From the NCBI GenBank assembly GCA_043769845.1, contig JAYVIX010000040.1:1-16338 (forward strand): a stretch of DNA of 16,338 nt. Reading direction: 5' to 3'. A model generated the notes under the pieces. The model was not told the origin of the DNA. It did no database searches and saw nothing but the letters and a program-made list of their open reading frames with translations. Below are positions 1 through 7,724 of this stretch, in pieces. Position 1 is the stretch's first letter. Every line of letters starts with the position of its first letter. The stretch is from UBA9547 sp043769845. GTDB lineage: Bacteria > Bacteroidota > Bacteroidia > Cytophagales > UBA9547. The position numbers and the translations under genes were made by a program.

Positions 1-454
1 CTTTTTGTTTGGTAGATAATTCTAAATCGGTATGAGTATGAAGACCTTTAAAACTCGTTTCGCCTAGGTAAATATAATCATCACCTTGTCCCAAATCGAA
101 ATACACAATGTTGATCGAATACACTTTGATGACTTTCGCATATTTATCGCCTGAATACAAATGCTCAGCTACCACTTTGGCCTGACCATAGTTCATTCGA
201 TGAAAATAATCGTTTTCCTTTTCGTTCTGAATTTCGATAAGCATGAGCTGATTTTTGGTATTTTTGACCAAAATGTCTACTCTATTACTTTTGTCCTCGG
301 CTGATTCTTTATTGCTTTCTCCGTCAATAATTTCTTGTATAAAAATATCTTCCAATAATAATTCAGACAAAAAACCTTCCAAAATGTCAAAATTGACTTT
401 GTGGCGAAGCATCTTTTTTATTGCCCAATCAAAACGGATATGTGTCTGTGCCAT
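1..454 (-). CDS. Rpn-family PD-(D/E)XK nuclease (putative transposase-like), N-terminal 151 residues, cut by window edge
   Basis: The reverse complement reads open from ATG at 454 down to base 1 with no stop, so the C-terminal part lies outside the window. The start is well fixed: an in-frame TAA sits two codons upstream (458-460). The protein opens MAQTHIRFDWAIKKMLRHK. It carries the signature of the PDDEXK_2/Rpn group: D60 in NRVDILV, then E74 and Q76 in LIEIQNE, a D-x13-E-x-Q nuclease core, followed by residues such as FHRMNYGQA (84-92) that are usual after it. Family members are about 300 residues long; those studied are DNA endonucleases that promote RecA-independent recombination, and many genomes carry several copies. 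The gene begins 14 bases after the ygiQ stop on the same strand, so it may be read through from ygiQ. Whether the missing half is intact cannot be told. The family call is sound; a role in this cell is unknown. Confidence 0.85.
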   Translation of the reverse strand, partial: MAQTHIRFDWAIKKMLRHKVNFDILEGFLSELLLEDIFIQEIIDGESNKESAEDKSNRVDILVKNTKNQLMLIEIQNEKENDYFHRMNYGQAKVVAEHLYSGDKYAKVIKVYSINIVYFDLGQGDDYIYLGETSFKGLHTHTDLELSTKQK

Positions 455-468
455 AGCTTATTGAATCA

Positions 469-2424
469 CTATTTCTTGCCTCCTTTTTTATCTTTAGGGC
501 CATAACTTCTGGTATACGGCCTGAAAAAAGGTTTTTTAGCCTCGTTCACTTTTTCGATTGCTTCTTTGGTTGGATTCTTTTTGGCTGGAAATGTTAGCAA
601 TTGTTTGATCAGATGCGGATGTTTCGCTTTCGTGAGTTGTTCTTTGATCCACTGATGATTTTCGCTTTTGTACCAAAAGAAAAACTTATTCTGATCTTTC
701 TTTTCCTGCGGATCTTTGACGGTATAAATAGGCTGTAGCGTGTACGGATGCACGCCTGTGTAATAAATTTCAGTTGCCACCGTCATAGGCGTAGGAGTAA
801 AGTCCTGCACCTGTTCCAGATGGAAGCCCATGTCTTTGGTTTCAATCGCCAAGTTGGCCATGTCTTGCAACTCGCAACCTGGGTGGCTCGAAATAAAATA
901 AGGAACGAGCGGTTGTTTTAAACCAAATTTTTCATTCGCAGCATCGTACTTTTTCTTGAAGCTATGGAAATGTTTGAACGAAGGCTTGCGCATGATTCTT
1001 AGCACAGGTTCCGAAGTATGTTCGGGAGCTACTTTCAATCGGCCAGGAATGTGGTGTTGCACTAGCTGATCCATGTACTCGTCCAAACTATCGGTTTCGT
1101 CACTTACGTTGTAGTCTTTTACCAGCAAATCGTAGCGGATTCCACTACTGACAAATGCCTTTTTGACGGCTGGCATTTCGTTTACTTTTTTGTAAAGTGC
1201 CGTCAACGGTTTGTGCGAAGTATCCAAATTGTGGCACACCATTGGGTGAATGCAAGATGGACTCACGCAGCGGTCGCAAATTTCTTGCACTTTGCCTTTC
1301 ATCTTGTACATGTTGGCTGATGGACCGCCTATGTCGCTGATATAACCCTTGAAATCAGGCATTTTGGTGACTTGTTCTACTTCTTTTAGCACTGAAGCTT
1401 CCGAACGACTCGCAATCATTTTTCCTTGATGTGCCGAAATGGTACAGAAACTACAACCACCAAAACAACCTCGGTGCATATTCACCGAAAATTTGATCAT
1501 TTCGAAAGCTGGAATGACGCCTCTGTTTTTGTATTTCGGATGCGGAAGTCGCGTGTAGGGAAGATCAAAGGAAGCATCAATTTCCACTTCGGTCATGGTA
1601 GGAAATGGCGGATTGACGATCAATCGTTGTTTGCCTACATTTTGCGTCAGTCGATTGGCTCTTTGCTTGTTTGATTCGGTTTCAATCAGTTTGAAATTCT
1701 TGGCATACGCTATTTTATCTTTCAAACAGATTTCGTGCGAGGACAATTCGATGGTTTGTACGCCTTCCATTGCAGGAAGTGCATTTTCGATCGGACTCAA
1801 AACGGCTGTCTGTGGAATATCCTTCATTGTATTCATCGGGATGCCTTGCGAAGCTGCTTTTAAGATCGCTTTCAAAGGCATTTCGCCCATTCCATAAATC
1901 AGAATATCAGCTCCCGAATCGACCAAAATGCTGGGCATCAATTGGTCTTTCCAATAATCGTAATGCGTCACTCTGCGCAATGAAGCCTCGATGCCACCAA
2001 TCATGACGGGCACATCTGGAAAGAGCGATTTTAATATTTTGGTATATTCGGTAGTAGCATAGTCAGGACGAAAACCTGCTTGGTCGCCTGGCGTGTAGGC
2101 ATCGTTGGAACGTTTGCGCCTCGCAGCGGTATAATGGTTCACCATCGAATCCATACAACCAGCCGTGACCCCAAAGAACAGATTAGGTTTGCCCAATTTC
2201 TTGAAATCGCGTAAATCGTCTTTCCAATTGGGCTGTGCTAAAATCCCCACTTTGTAGCCTTCTGCTTCGATCAAACGTCCTATTACAGCCGTTCCAAAAG
2301 CAGGATGATCCACATAAGCATCGCCCGAAACAATAATCACATCAAGACTATCCCAGCCTCTGATTTCCATTTCTTTGCGAGTGGTAGGGAGCCAATCGGT
2401 CAGGCGCAATTCATCGTAATTCAT
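469..2424 (-). CDS. ygiQ: YgiQ family radical SAM protein
   Basis: A 651-residue protein of the YgiQ family (UPF0313), radical-SAM enzymes whose reaction is still unknown. The N-terminal third looks like a B12-binding-type alpha/beta region (VIIVSGDAYVDHPAFG near 29-44; PVMIGGIEASLRR near 139-151), as in other members. The radical-SAM cluster motif is CFGGCSFC: C320, C324 and C327 are the expected CxxxCxxC ligands of a 4Fe-4S cluster. More cysteines follow (CDRCVSPSCIHPMVC region), and HPGCELQDM and DFTPTPMT are further family blocks. The tail is rich in lysine and ends KDKKGGKK. The length is near the family norm (E. coli about 740). The start at 2424 gives MNYDELRLTDWLPTTRKEM, the usual beginning. 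A weak -7-like box TATCTTTA lies at 2447-2454 on the coding strand without a clear -33 box. The rpn-like gene follows by 14 bases. Confidence 0.95.
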   Translation of the reverse strand: MNYDELRLTDWLPTTRKEMEIRGWDSLDVIIVSGDAYVDHPAFGTAVIGRLIEAEGYKVGILAQPNWKDDLRDFKKLGKPNLFFGVTAGCMDSMVNHYTAARRKRSNDAYTPGDQAGFRPDYATTEYTKILKSLFPDVPVMIGGIEASLRRVTHYDYWKDQLMPSILVDSGADILIYGMGEMPLKAILKAASQGIPMNTMKDIPQTAVLSPIENALPAMEGVQTIELSSHEICLKDKIAYAKNFKLIETESNKQRANRLTQNVGKQRLIVNPPFPTMTEVEIDASFDLPYTRLPHPKYKNRGVIPAFEMIKFSVNMHRGCFGGCSFCTISAHQGKMIASRSEASVLKEVEQVTKMPDFKGYISDIGGPSANMYKMKGKVQEICDRCVSPSCIHPMVCHNLDTSHKPLTALYKKVNEMPAVKKAFVSSGIRYDLLVKDYNVSDETDSLDEYMDQLVQHHIPGRLKVAPEHTSEPVLRIMRKPSFKHFHSFKKKYDAANEKFGLKQPLVPYFISSHPGCELQDMANLAIETKDMGFHLEQVQDFTPTPMTVATEIYYTGVHPYTLQPIYTVKDPQEKKDQNKFFFWYKSENHQWIKEQLTKAKHPHLIKQLLTFPAKKNPTKEAIEKVNEAKKPFFRPYTRSYGPKDKKGGKK

Positions 2425-2463
2425 TGTTTTGATGCTAAATAGAATGTAAAGATACGCTTTATC

Positions 2464-2537
2464 GTTTTTAGTTTGTTATTCCTTGTTTTTAGTTCGAAGC
2501 TACACCATCTACGAACGAGGAATTAAAAACTAACTAA
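2464..2537. repeat. Word-built imperfect palindrome between the TolB-like gene and ygiQ
   Basis: Arms 2464-2483 and 2518-2537 pair at about 15 of 20 positions, including the uninterrupted six-base run ATTCCT. Inside the loop GTTCG (2492-2496) pairs with CGAAC (2512-2516). The arms are made of recurring words such as TTAGTT. The element lies downstream of the TolB-like gene stop and upstream of ygiQ, both on the minus strand, so it may end or weaken transcription between them. There is no classic GC stem plus U-run, so a terminator role is inference only. Confidence 0.45.
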
Positions 2538-2545
2538 GAACTAAC

Positions 2546-5500
2546 TTAGAAATCGTACCCAAGCGTGACATGCCACATTGGTTTTTGGATGACATAGTCC
2601 AAAATGCCCCAAGCTACGTCCACTTTCATGTAGTAACCCATCAGGGTAGTGCGTACTCCAGGACCGAATGCTTGCAACCAAGCGTTGCGGTAATTAATGA
2701 CATTGGCCGAAAACGAACTGCCTTCTTTGGCCACAAAAAGAGAGTTGAAATTATTATCTTGTTTCCACGGAGCAGCTCCTGACCAAGCCGTACCTACATC
2801 ATAAAAAGTGGTCAGTTGGATATTTTTCAGAAAATTGCTACTAACCACACCTCGGTAGAAATATTTCACAATTGGCCACCTAATTTCGGCATTGAATAAT
2901 ACAAAGTTGTTGCCATACAGCTTGTTATAGCTAAATCCACGCATATTGGTGGCGTATTTGTTGAAGAGCAAATCACGTTTATCCATCAACTCTTCGTTGT
3001 ACAAAGGACTGCTAGGATCTGTGGTATTGGTCGCATTACCACCTGCCCAATTGTCCATCCCGCCCAAGAGAAAGTTCTTCTTTGAATTTCCTAAGAATGT
3101 TCCTCCTGAAAATCGAGTTGCAAGTAGCAGTTCTTGATGCAATCTTTGATAACGCCTCACATCCAGTCCAATTCTGCCAAAATTCATTTTCGAAACTTGG
3201 TCAATCTTCTTTTCTGTCGATTCGAAAGCATAATGGTATTCGTAAAGCAACTTAAACTTAGATCCTTCTTGCAGATTGTGCCCCGTAATCAATGCATTGT
3301 CATAAACAGCTTCGGCTCTGTAGCTTGCGTAATGGGTAAATCGGTCGTAATAATCAGGTGTGCCAGTAGCTGTGGTATTTAGCGGAACCGAAATAGTAAA
3401 CCTACTATTCATGTAGGAAGGAATCAAGCTAAGCCTGAATACATTCGAAAGAGGAAGTGAAATTTCGGTTTCCCAACGATTCAGCGTATATCGAGTTGGC
3501 CAATATGACTCTTCGGTTCGGATATACAAGCGTTGTTTTTCATACCTAAATTTAAAATCAATTCTTTTTTTCAAATATTGATATTCTAAATACACATTGC
3601 TCGTGCGAAAGTCGATATCCGCAAACATGCCTCCATAAAAGCGATGATCGTTGTGCATATCGGTTAGTGTGGCATTCATAACGGTACCAAACCCTCTGAG
3701 CGGATCAAAAACGATCGAAGTAACCGTGTTTTCGAGGCCTAATCGATGGCGTGCTTTCCAAAGTCCACCTTTTGATGCAAATACCTGAAAATCTGATTTA
3801 TACAAATAATATTGATCGGTTTTGATACCAATGCTTTTGATATAAGCCGCTTCAGTCGCTTTCAGTGTATTTTTTTCTGATTCGAAAATAAACGTTTCGG
3901 TTTGTAAAGTATCCAAATCAACCACATTCACGGTTGTATCTTCGGTCATTTTGGCAATGACGGAATCTGAAAGTGTTCCGTTCATAATGGCATCCACCAA
4001 AGCTTCCAATTTTTTACTTTCATTTTCAGTCCTAATTTTTTCTTCTACAATGCGAACTGCTTCTGTTCTGTTGTCTTCGATTTTCTTTTCAGACAAAAGC
4101 TCTTGCTGTTCGATATGGTTTTTTCTGAAAATTTTGATGGGCGTTACTGTTTTTTCAATATCCAAAGGTTCAAAATGAACACGCTCTTTCCCTCTATGAA
4201 AGGTCACGTAAGCGATTCCTTTGTTTTTGGCATTAATATCATAGTCTTTGAAATTTTGCAAATTAGATGAAATTTGATTCATTGTAAATAATGAATCATT
4301 CAAGTCTATTTTGTTGGCATTTAGAATACCCGTTTGGTCACTCAAATACAGAAGAGTGTTCGGATCATACATGATCGGTTTGGTCTCATCGTCAGGTGTT
4401 TGGGTAAGTCGGGTGAGTATTGTTGCGGATTTTTCGGGCTCGAAACGAAATAAATCCATGTTTGTGCCGAGTAATCGGAATCGGCCAGCGTCAACGCCCA
4501 ACGTATCATTATGCCTATTGCTCGACCAGATGAGGTTTTTTGTGCCTTTTTGGTAAATAGGATTTAGATCGTCATACATGTCATTGGTGATGACGCGTGT
4601 TTTGGCTCTGCGAGTATCGTATTCGTAGATATCGCTTTGTCCATTTCGTTCGGCCGAGAGAACGATAAAATTGTCGTCTGGCGAATAATTGAAGTCGAGT
4701 ATTTGGTTGAAATTGTAAATATTAATACGACTTTTCAGTCTTCCACGCACGTTGTAGGTTTTTAGAATATGCCGATTCTTCTTTTTGACCATAATGGCCA
4801 AATGATTGTTATTCTTCCAGGTCATCAAAGGAGTATTGTAGTTCACCTTCTGATTGACCAAATTGGTGCCGCCTCGCCTAATCGTTTTACGCCTTCCAAA
4901 TTTGATTTCAGTTTCAATAGGCACATTTAGAGTATCGGCTAAACGAGTGATGTTTGTATCTTCTATTAAGCCAAGTTCGCGATCAATGTCCGATATTTTC
5001 AGTGTTTCTTCTTCGGTTGTCTTTTGTTTTTTTGCCTGAATGGTATCTTGTTTGACTTTCAACAACTTCACCGCATAACGTCCTTTCTTGTTTTGAGTAT
5101 AAGCGATGTGCAAACCATTTGGACTGATTTTTATTTTGTAGAAGTCGACATTTCGATGATTGTGTTTTTTGATTCTTGTTTTTTTGTCAGGCGCGGCATA
5201 GTCGTTTGAAGTTGCGATCGCCATTTCTTTATAATAGCTGCGCCATTTTTTCATAAAGTCCCGATAGCTAATGTCTAATGTATTTTCGATCGCCTCGCGG
5301 TCATTTCGCATGATCCGACCATGTATTATGATGTTTTCCATTTGAGACAAACCATATTCTTCGGCCACAAAATTGAATATAGACTGGCCAAGCCATTCTG
5401 CTTCTTGTCCTCGAAATTTGCTTGGATTGCGCAAACGATACTTGAAGACGGCATCACGCATGAAATCATCCATTTCTTGGCTCCAGCCACACCCTACATA

Positions 5501-6055
5501 TGCTGCAGCACCTGGCACAAACCAGTCGGGTAAGTTCATTAAAAGAGAGTTTTGATAGATTTCCCTAATATTGCCACCGTACAATAAATCTGTGATGTAA
5601 ATACGTGCGATGGAAGTGTTAATGTCGTTTTTGAAATCAATCAGATTGCCGTTGAATGCGATTTCTGCATTCAGTTTCACGAAATTGGTTTGCCCACCAA
5701 TAAATGCGAGTTCATCATCCAGTCCAATATTACTTTGTAAAAGATCCGAATGTGAATTATAAAGAAGTAATCTCGTTTTGCCGAAAGGGGCGTAACCAAT
5801 CATGTTACTGATTCTTTTATATTCCTCTTCGGCATGAAGTGCTGTAAATCGAGCAATTTCTGACCCTTCGCGATAAAAATAGATCTCGAAATTTTCAGTT
5901 TTATAATAAGTCCAGTCGAAACGCTTGGTCTGGATTCTGTTTTTACCAAAATACTCAGAGGTGCTTTGTGCCTGCAAAACGCCATTTGTATTAGCAATTA
6001 AAAAAATCGCTAGAAATACAAAAAAGAACCGAAAGGGCTTCAGCCTCAAAGACAT
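2546..6055 (-). CDS. Exported TolB-like beta-propeller protein with degenerate peptidase-like domain and outer-membrane barrel
   Basis: A 1169-residue envelope protein. Residues 1-30 form a signal peptide (basic start, hydrophobic FFFVFLAIFLIA, likely cut after LQAQ). Residues about 45-275 have the shape of a peptidase-MA-like (gluzincin) domain: LPDWFVPGAAAYVG (175-188) matches the block after the zinc helix, but the helix (about 145-158) reads INTSIARIYITDLL with no HExxH. Residues about 300-620 carry PD40/TolB-type propeller blades, e.g. IKISPNGLHIAYT (308-320), FNYSPDDNFIVLSAERN (455-471) and NLIWSSNRHNDT (507-518). A charged linker (640-735) leads to a C-terminal barrel: NMRGFSYNKLYGNNFVLFNAE and TFYDVGTAWSG resemble the bacterial surface antigen (Omp85-type) domain, and the chain ends in aromatic F1169, usual for outer-membrane barrels. 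Similar large TolB-like proteins are common in Bacteroidota; no substrate is known. Domain order is clear; function is not. Confidence 0.8.
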   Translation of the reverse strand: MSLRLKPFRFFFVFLAIFLIANTNGVLQAQSTSEYFGKNRIQTKRFDWTYYKTENFEIYFYREGSEIARFTALHAEEEYKRISNMIGYAPFGKTRLLLYNSHSDLLQSNIGLDDELAFIGGQTNFVKLNAEIAFNGNLIDFKNDINTSIARIYITDLLYGGNIREIYQNSLLMNLPDWFVPGAAAYVGCGWSQEMDDFMRDAVFKYRLRNPSKFRGQEAEWLGQSIFNFVAEEYGLSQMENIIIHGRIMRNDREAIENTLDISYRDFMKKWRSYYKEMAIATSNDYAAPDKKTRIKKHNHRNVDFYKIKISPNGLHIAYTQNKKGRYAVKLLKVKQDTIQAKKQKTTEEETLKISDIDRELGLIEDTNITRLADTLNVPIETEIKFGRRKTIRRGGTNLVNQKVNYNTPLMTWKNNNHLAIMVKKKNRHILKTYNVRGRLKSRINIYNFNQILDFNYSPDDNFIVLSAERNGQSDIYEYDTRRAKTRVITNDMYDDLNPIYQKGTKNLIWSSNRHNDTLGVDAGRFRLLGTNMDLFRFEPEKSATILTRLTQTPDDETKPIMYDPNTLLYLSDQTGILNANKIDLNDSLFTMNQISSNLQNFKDYDINAKNKGIAYVTFHRGKERVHFEPLDIEKTVTPIKIFRKNHIEQQELLSEKKIEDNRTEAVRIVEEKIRTENESKKLEALVDAIMNGTLSDSVIAKMTEDTTVNVVDLDTLQTETFIFESEKNTLKATEAAYIKSIGIKTDQYYLYKSDFQVFASKGGLWKARHRLGLENTVTSIVFDPLRGFGTVMNATLTDMHNDHRFYGGMFADIDFRTSNVYLEYQYLKKRIDFKFRYEKQRLYIRTEESYWPTRYTLNRWETEISLPLSNVFRLSLIPSYMNSRFTISVPLNTTATGTPDYYDRFTHYASYRAEAVYDNALITGHNLQEGSKFKLLYEYHYAFESTEKKIDQVSKMNFGRIGLDVRRYQRLHQELLLATRFSGGTFLGNSKKNFLLGGMDNWAGGNATNTTDPSSPLYNEELMDKRDLLFNKYATNMRGFSYNKLYGNNFVLFNAEIRWPIVKYFYRGVVSSNFLKNIQLTTFYDVGTAWSGAAPWKQDNNFNSLFVAKEGSSFSANVINYRNAWLQAFGPGVRTTLMGYYMKVDVAWGILDYVIQKPMWHVTLGYDF

Positions 6056-6063
6056 TTAGTAAA

Positions 6064-6095
6064 CAAAATTATTTTGAGAGTTAAAGGTAAGCAAA
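6064..6095 (-). promoter_or_regulatory. Bacteroidota-type promoter for the TolB-like gene
   Basis: On the minus strand TTTG (6092-6095) and TAATTTTG (6064-6071) match the Bacteroidota -33 and -7 boxes (TAnnTTTG) with a 20-base spacer. The -7 box ends only 8 bases before the ATG, so the transcript would have almost no leader. A weaker alternative -7 box, TACCTTTA (6082-6089), would allow a leader of about 20 bases. Confidence 0.55.
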
Positions 6096-6148
6096 ACGTT
6101 GGATAATGGAAGTTCTGACACGTTTGCTTTCGGGTTAAAAATAGACAT

Positions 6149-6176
6149 AAAAAAAGCCGACACTTATGTCGGCTTT
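6149..6176 (-). terminator. Intrinsic terminator of the tRNA-Val unit
   Basis: A perfect 10-bp stem (6153-6162 with 6167-6176, core AAGCCGAC/GTCGGCTT) with a 4-base loop. On the minus strand it is followed by a run of seven T. It begins two bases past the 3' end of the distal tRNA-Val gene, which is the expected place for the end of this transcript. Confidence 0.9.
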
Positions 6177-6177
6177 G

Positions 6178-6252
6178 TGGGAGATACTGGGTTCGAACCA
6201 GTGACCCCCTGCTTGTAAGGCAGGTGCTCTGAACCAGCTGAGCTAATCTCCC
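6178..6252 (-). tRNA. tRNA-Val (anticodon UAC), second copy in the transcript
   Basis: The reverse complement folds as a full cloverleaf. The acceptor stem is GGGAGAT/ATCTCCC; the D arm is GCTC...GAGC; the anticodon arm is CCTGC-CTTACAA-GCAGG with anticodon TAC; the T arm is ACTGG-TTCGAAC-CCAGT; the discriminator is A. The CCA end is not encoded. UAC reads valine codons, chiefly GUA and GUG. The sequence is identical to the copy at 6292-6366, 39 bases away. It is the promoter-distal copy, just before the terminator. Confidence 0.97.
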
Positions 6253-6291
6253 TTTTTTATTTTAACCCACTATTCAACTTTCGTTAAGTAG

Positions 6292-6366
6292 TGGGAGATA
6301 CTGGGTTCGAACCAGTGACCCCCTGCTTGTAAGGCAGGTGCTCTGAACCAGCTGAGCTAATCTCCC
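6292..6366 (-). tRNA. tRNA-Val (anticodon UAC), first copy in the transcript
   Basis: The sequence and cloverleaf are the same as in the copy at 6178-6252, with anticodon TAC in the loop CTTACAA. The 39-base spacer between the copies is A+T-rich and unrelated to the flanks, so the duplication covers little more than the tRNA itself. A strong promoter lies directly upstream and its predicted start point falls a few bases before the mature 5' end. Confidence 0.97.
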
Positions 6367-6377
6367 TTTGGGGAGTG

Positions 6378-6408
6378 CAAAGGTAGGAATCTTTTTTAAA
6401 ACTCCAAA
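6378..6408 (-). promoter_or_regulatory. Bacteroidota-type promoter of the tRNA-Val pair
   Basis: On the minus strand TTTG (6405-6408), a spacer of exactly 19 bases and TACCTTTG (6378-6385) match the consensus TTTG-N19-TAnnTTTG perfectly. The 5' end of the first mature tRNA (6366) is 12 bases further on. This is the clearest promoter in the window and supports assignment to Bacteroidota. Confidence 0.85.
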
Positions 6409-6507
6409 TGTATCGAGTAGAAAATAGCGATTTGTTTTTCAAAACTCTGCCAGAAAAATGGACAACCTTTTCTGCCCATATCCATATAAAGAAAGAAACC
6501 TTTCGCT

Positions 6508-7647
6508 ATGGATTTCTCGCTCACCGAAGAACACCTTGCTGTACGCGACACCGCGCGCACATTTGCCCAAACCGAATTATTGCCGGGTGTCATAGAACGA
6601 GACGAACACCAGAAATTTCCCAAAGAGCAAATCGCCAAATTGGGCGAACTGGGTTTTATGGGCATGATGGTAGACCCCAAATACGGAGGTAGTGGAATGG
6701 ACACCATTTCGTATGTTATTGCTTTAGAAGAAATTGCCAAAATAGATGCTTCGGCAGCCGTTATCATGTCTGTAAACAATTCCTTGGTGTGTTGGGGATT
6801 GGAAAAATACGGAACTGAAGAACAAAAACAGAAATACCTCAAGCCACTCGCAAGCGGACAAAAACTAGGCGCTTTCGCCCTTTCCGAACCCGAAGCAGGT
6901 TCAGATGCCACACAACAACATACGATTGCTGAAGACAAAGGCGATTATTATTTATTAAACGGAACCAAAAACTGGATTACTAACGGAGGTACGGGCGATT
7001 ATGTTTTGGTCATTGCCCAAACTCATCCTGAACTGGCACACAAAGGAATCAATGTTTTGATTATTGAAAAAGGTTGGGAAGGTTTTACTGTTGCGCCCAA
7101 AGAAAACAAAATGGGCATTCGTGCTTCTGATACACATCAGTTAAATTTTACTGACGTAAAAGTTCCGAAAGCAAACCTAATTCCACCTAATTGCGGTGGT
7201 TTCAAGTTTGCGATGGAAACACTGAACGGAGGAAGAATCGGGATAGCTTCGCAAGCATTGGGCATTGCTTCTGGTGCATACGAACTCGCACTTCAATATG
7301 CAAAAGAAAGAAAAACGTTTGGCAAACCGATTAGTCAGCACCAAATTATCCAATTCAAACTAGCTGACATGGCAACCCAAATAGATGCAGCTAGATTACT
7401 TTGTTACAAAGCAGCATATTTAAAAGACATAGGTCAAGATTATAGTACAGCCAGTGCAGTTGCTAAACTATTCGCTTCGAAAGTAGCAATGGAAGTAACC
7501 ATCGAAGCGGTGCAAGTACATGGAGGTTATGGTTTTGTGAAAGAATTCCACGTAGAACGCATGATGCGAGATGCTAAAATTACCCAGATTTACGAAGGTA
7601 CTTCTGAGATACAAAAAATGATTATAAGTAGGTCGCTTTTGAAATAG
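6508..7647 (+). CDS. Acyl-CoA dehydrogenase (short-chain/butyryl type)
   Basis: This 379-residue FAD flavoprotein oxidises acyl-CoA to trans-2-enoyl-CoA, the first step of fatty-acid beta-oxidation, passing electrons to ETF; it acts in the cytoplasm. The three family domains are in order: N-terminal helical (1-115), middle beta domain with FALSEPEAGSDA (123-134) and NGTKNWITNGG (151-161), and C-terminal helical with KERKTFGKPISQHQ (266-279), VHGGYGFVKEF (337-347) and IYEGTSEIQ (361-369). E363 in YEGT is at the position of the catalytic base of short-chain and butyryl-CoA enzymes. The length is typical. The start gives MDFSLTEEHLAVRDTARTFA, the usual beginning. The gene stands alone, with tRNA-Val genes on the other strand upstream and fcl converging downstream. 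I found no clear promoter in 6409-6507. Chain-length preference cannot be read with certainty; isovaleryl or methylbutyryl substrates are also possible. Confidence 0.93.
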   Translation: MDFSLTEEHLAVRDTARTFAQTELLPGVIERDEHQKFPKEQIAKLGELGFMGMMVDPKYGGSGMDTISYVIALEEIAKIDASAAVIMSVNNSLVCWGLEKYGTEEQKQKYLKPLASGQKLGAFALSEPEAGSDATQQHTIAEDKGDYYLLNGTKNWITNGGTGDYVLVIAQTHPELAHKGINVLIIEKGWEGFTVAPKENKMGIRASDTHQLNFTDVKVPKANLIPPNCGGFKFAMETLNGGRIGIASQALGIASGAYELALQYAKERKTFGKPISQHQIIQFKLADMATQIDAARLLCYKAAYLKDIGQDYSTASAVAKLFASKVAMEVTIEAVQVHGGYGFVKEFHVERMMRDAKITQIYEGTSEIQKMIISRSLLK

Positions 7648-7724
7648 GGATTAGGACTTGGTATTAGGTTTTTAAAAAAAGCTATGAATAAGCCTATTTC
7701 CTAAAACCCAATACCTAAAACCTA
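7645..7724. repeat. Stop-to-stop imperfect palindrome, likely bidirectional terminator between the dehydrogenase gene and fcl
   Basis: The palindrome fills the whole gap between converging genes. TAGG at its left edge begins with the dehydrogenase stop codon (7645-7647), and CCTA at its right edge contains the fcl stop (7722-7724). The best core pairs 7660-7672 with 7703-7715 at 12 of 13 positions; another register pairs the outermost words, since both arms repeat words like ATTAGG and TTGGT. Position and symmetry suit two-way transcription termination. It is related in sequence to the element at 8659-8724. Confidence 0.6.

Noticed and set aside
1426..2006. Overlapping plus-strand frames of 78-100 codons inside ygiQ.
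   Set aside because: They are antisense shadows of a conserved gene, with cysteine/histidine-rich, motif-free translations.
6396..6938. A 180-codon open frame on the minus strand opposite the start of the acyl-CoA dehydrogenase.
   Set aside because: It is antisense to a clear enzyme gene, shows no family motif, covers the tRNA promoter side and has the serine/proline-rich look of a shadow frame.
7645..7724. CRISPR-like or telomere-like repeat array, suggested by the TTAGG words.
   Set aside because: The words are degenerate and irregularly spaced, arranged as two inverted arms rather than a direct array with spacers, and no cas genes are present.
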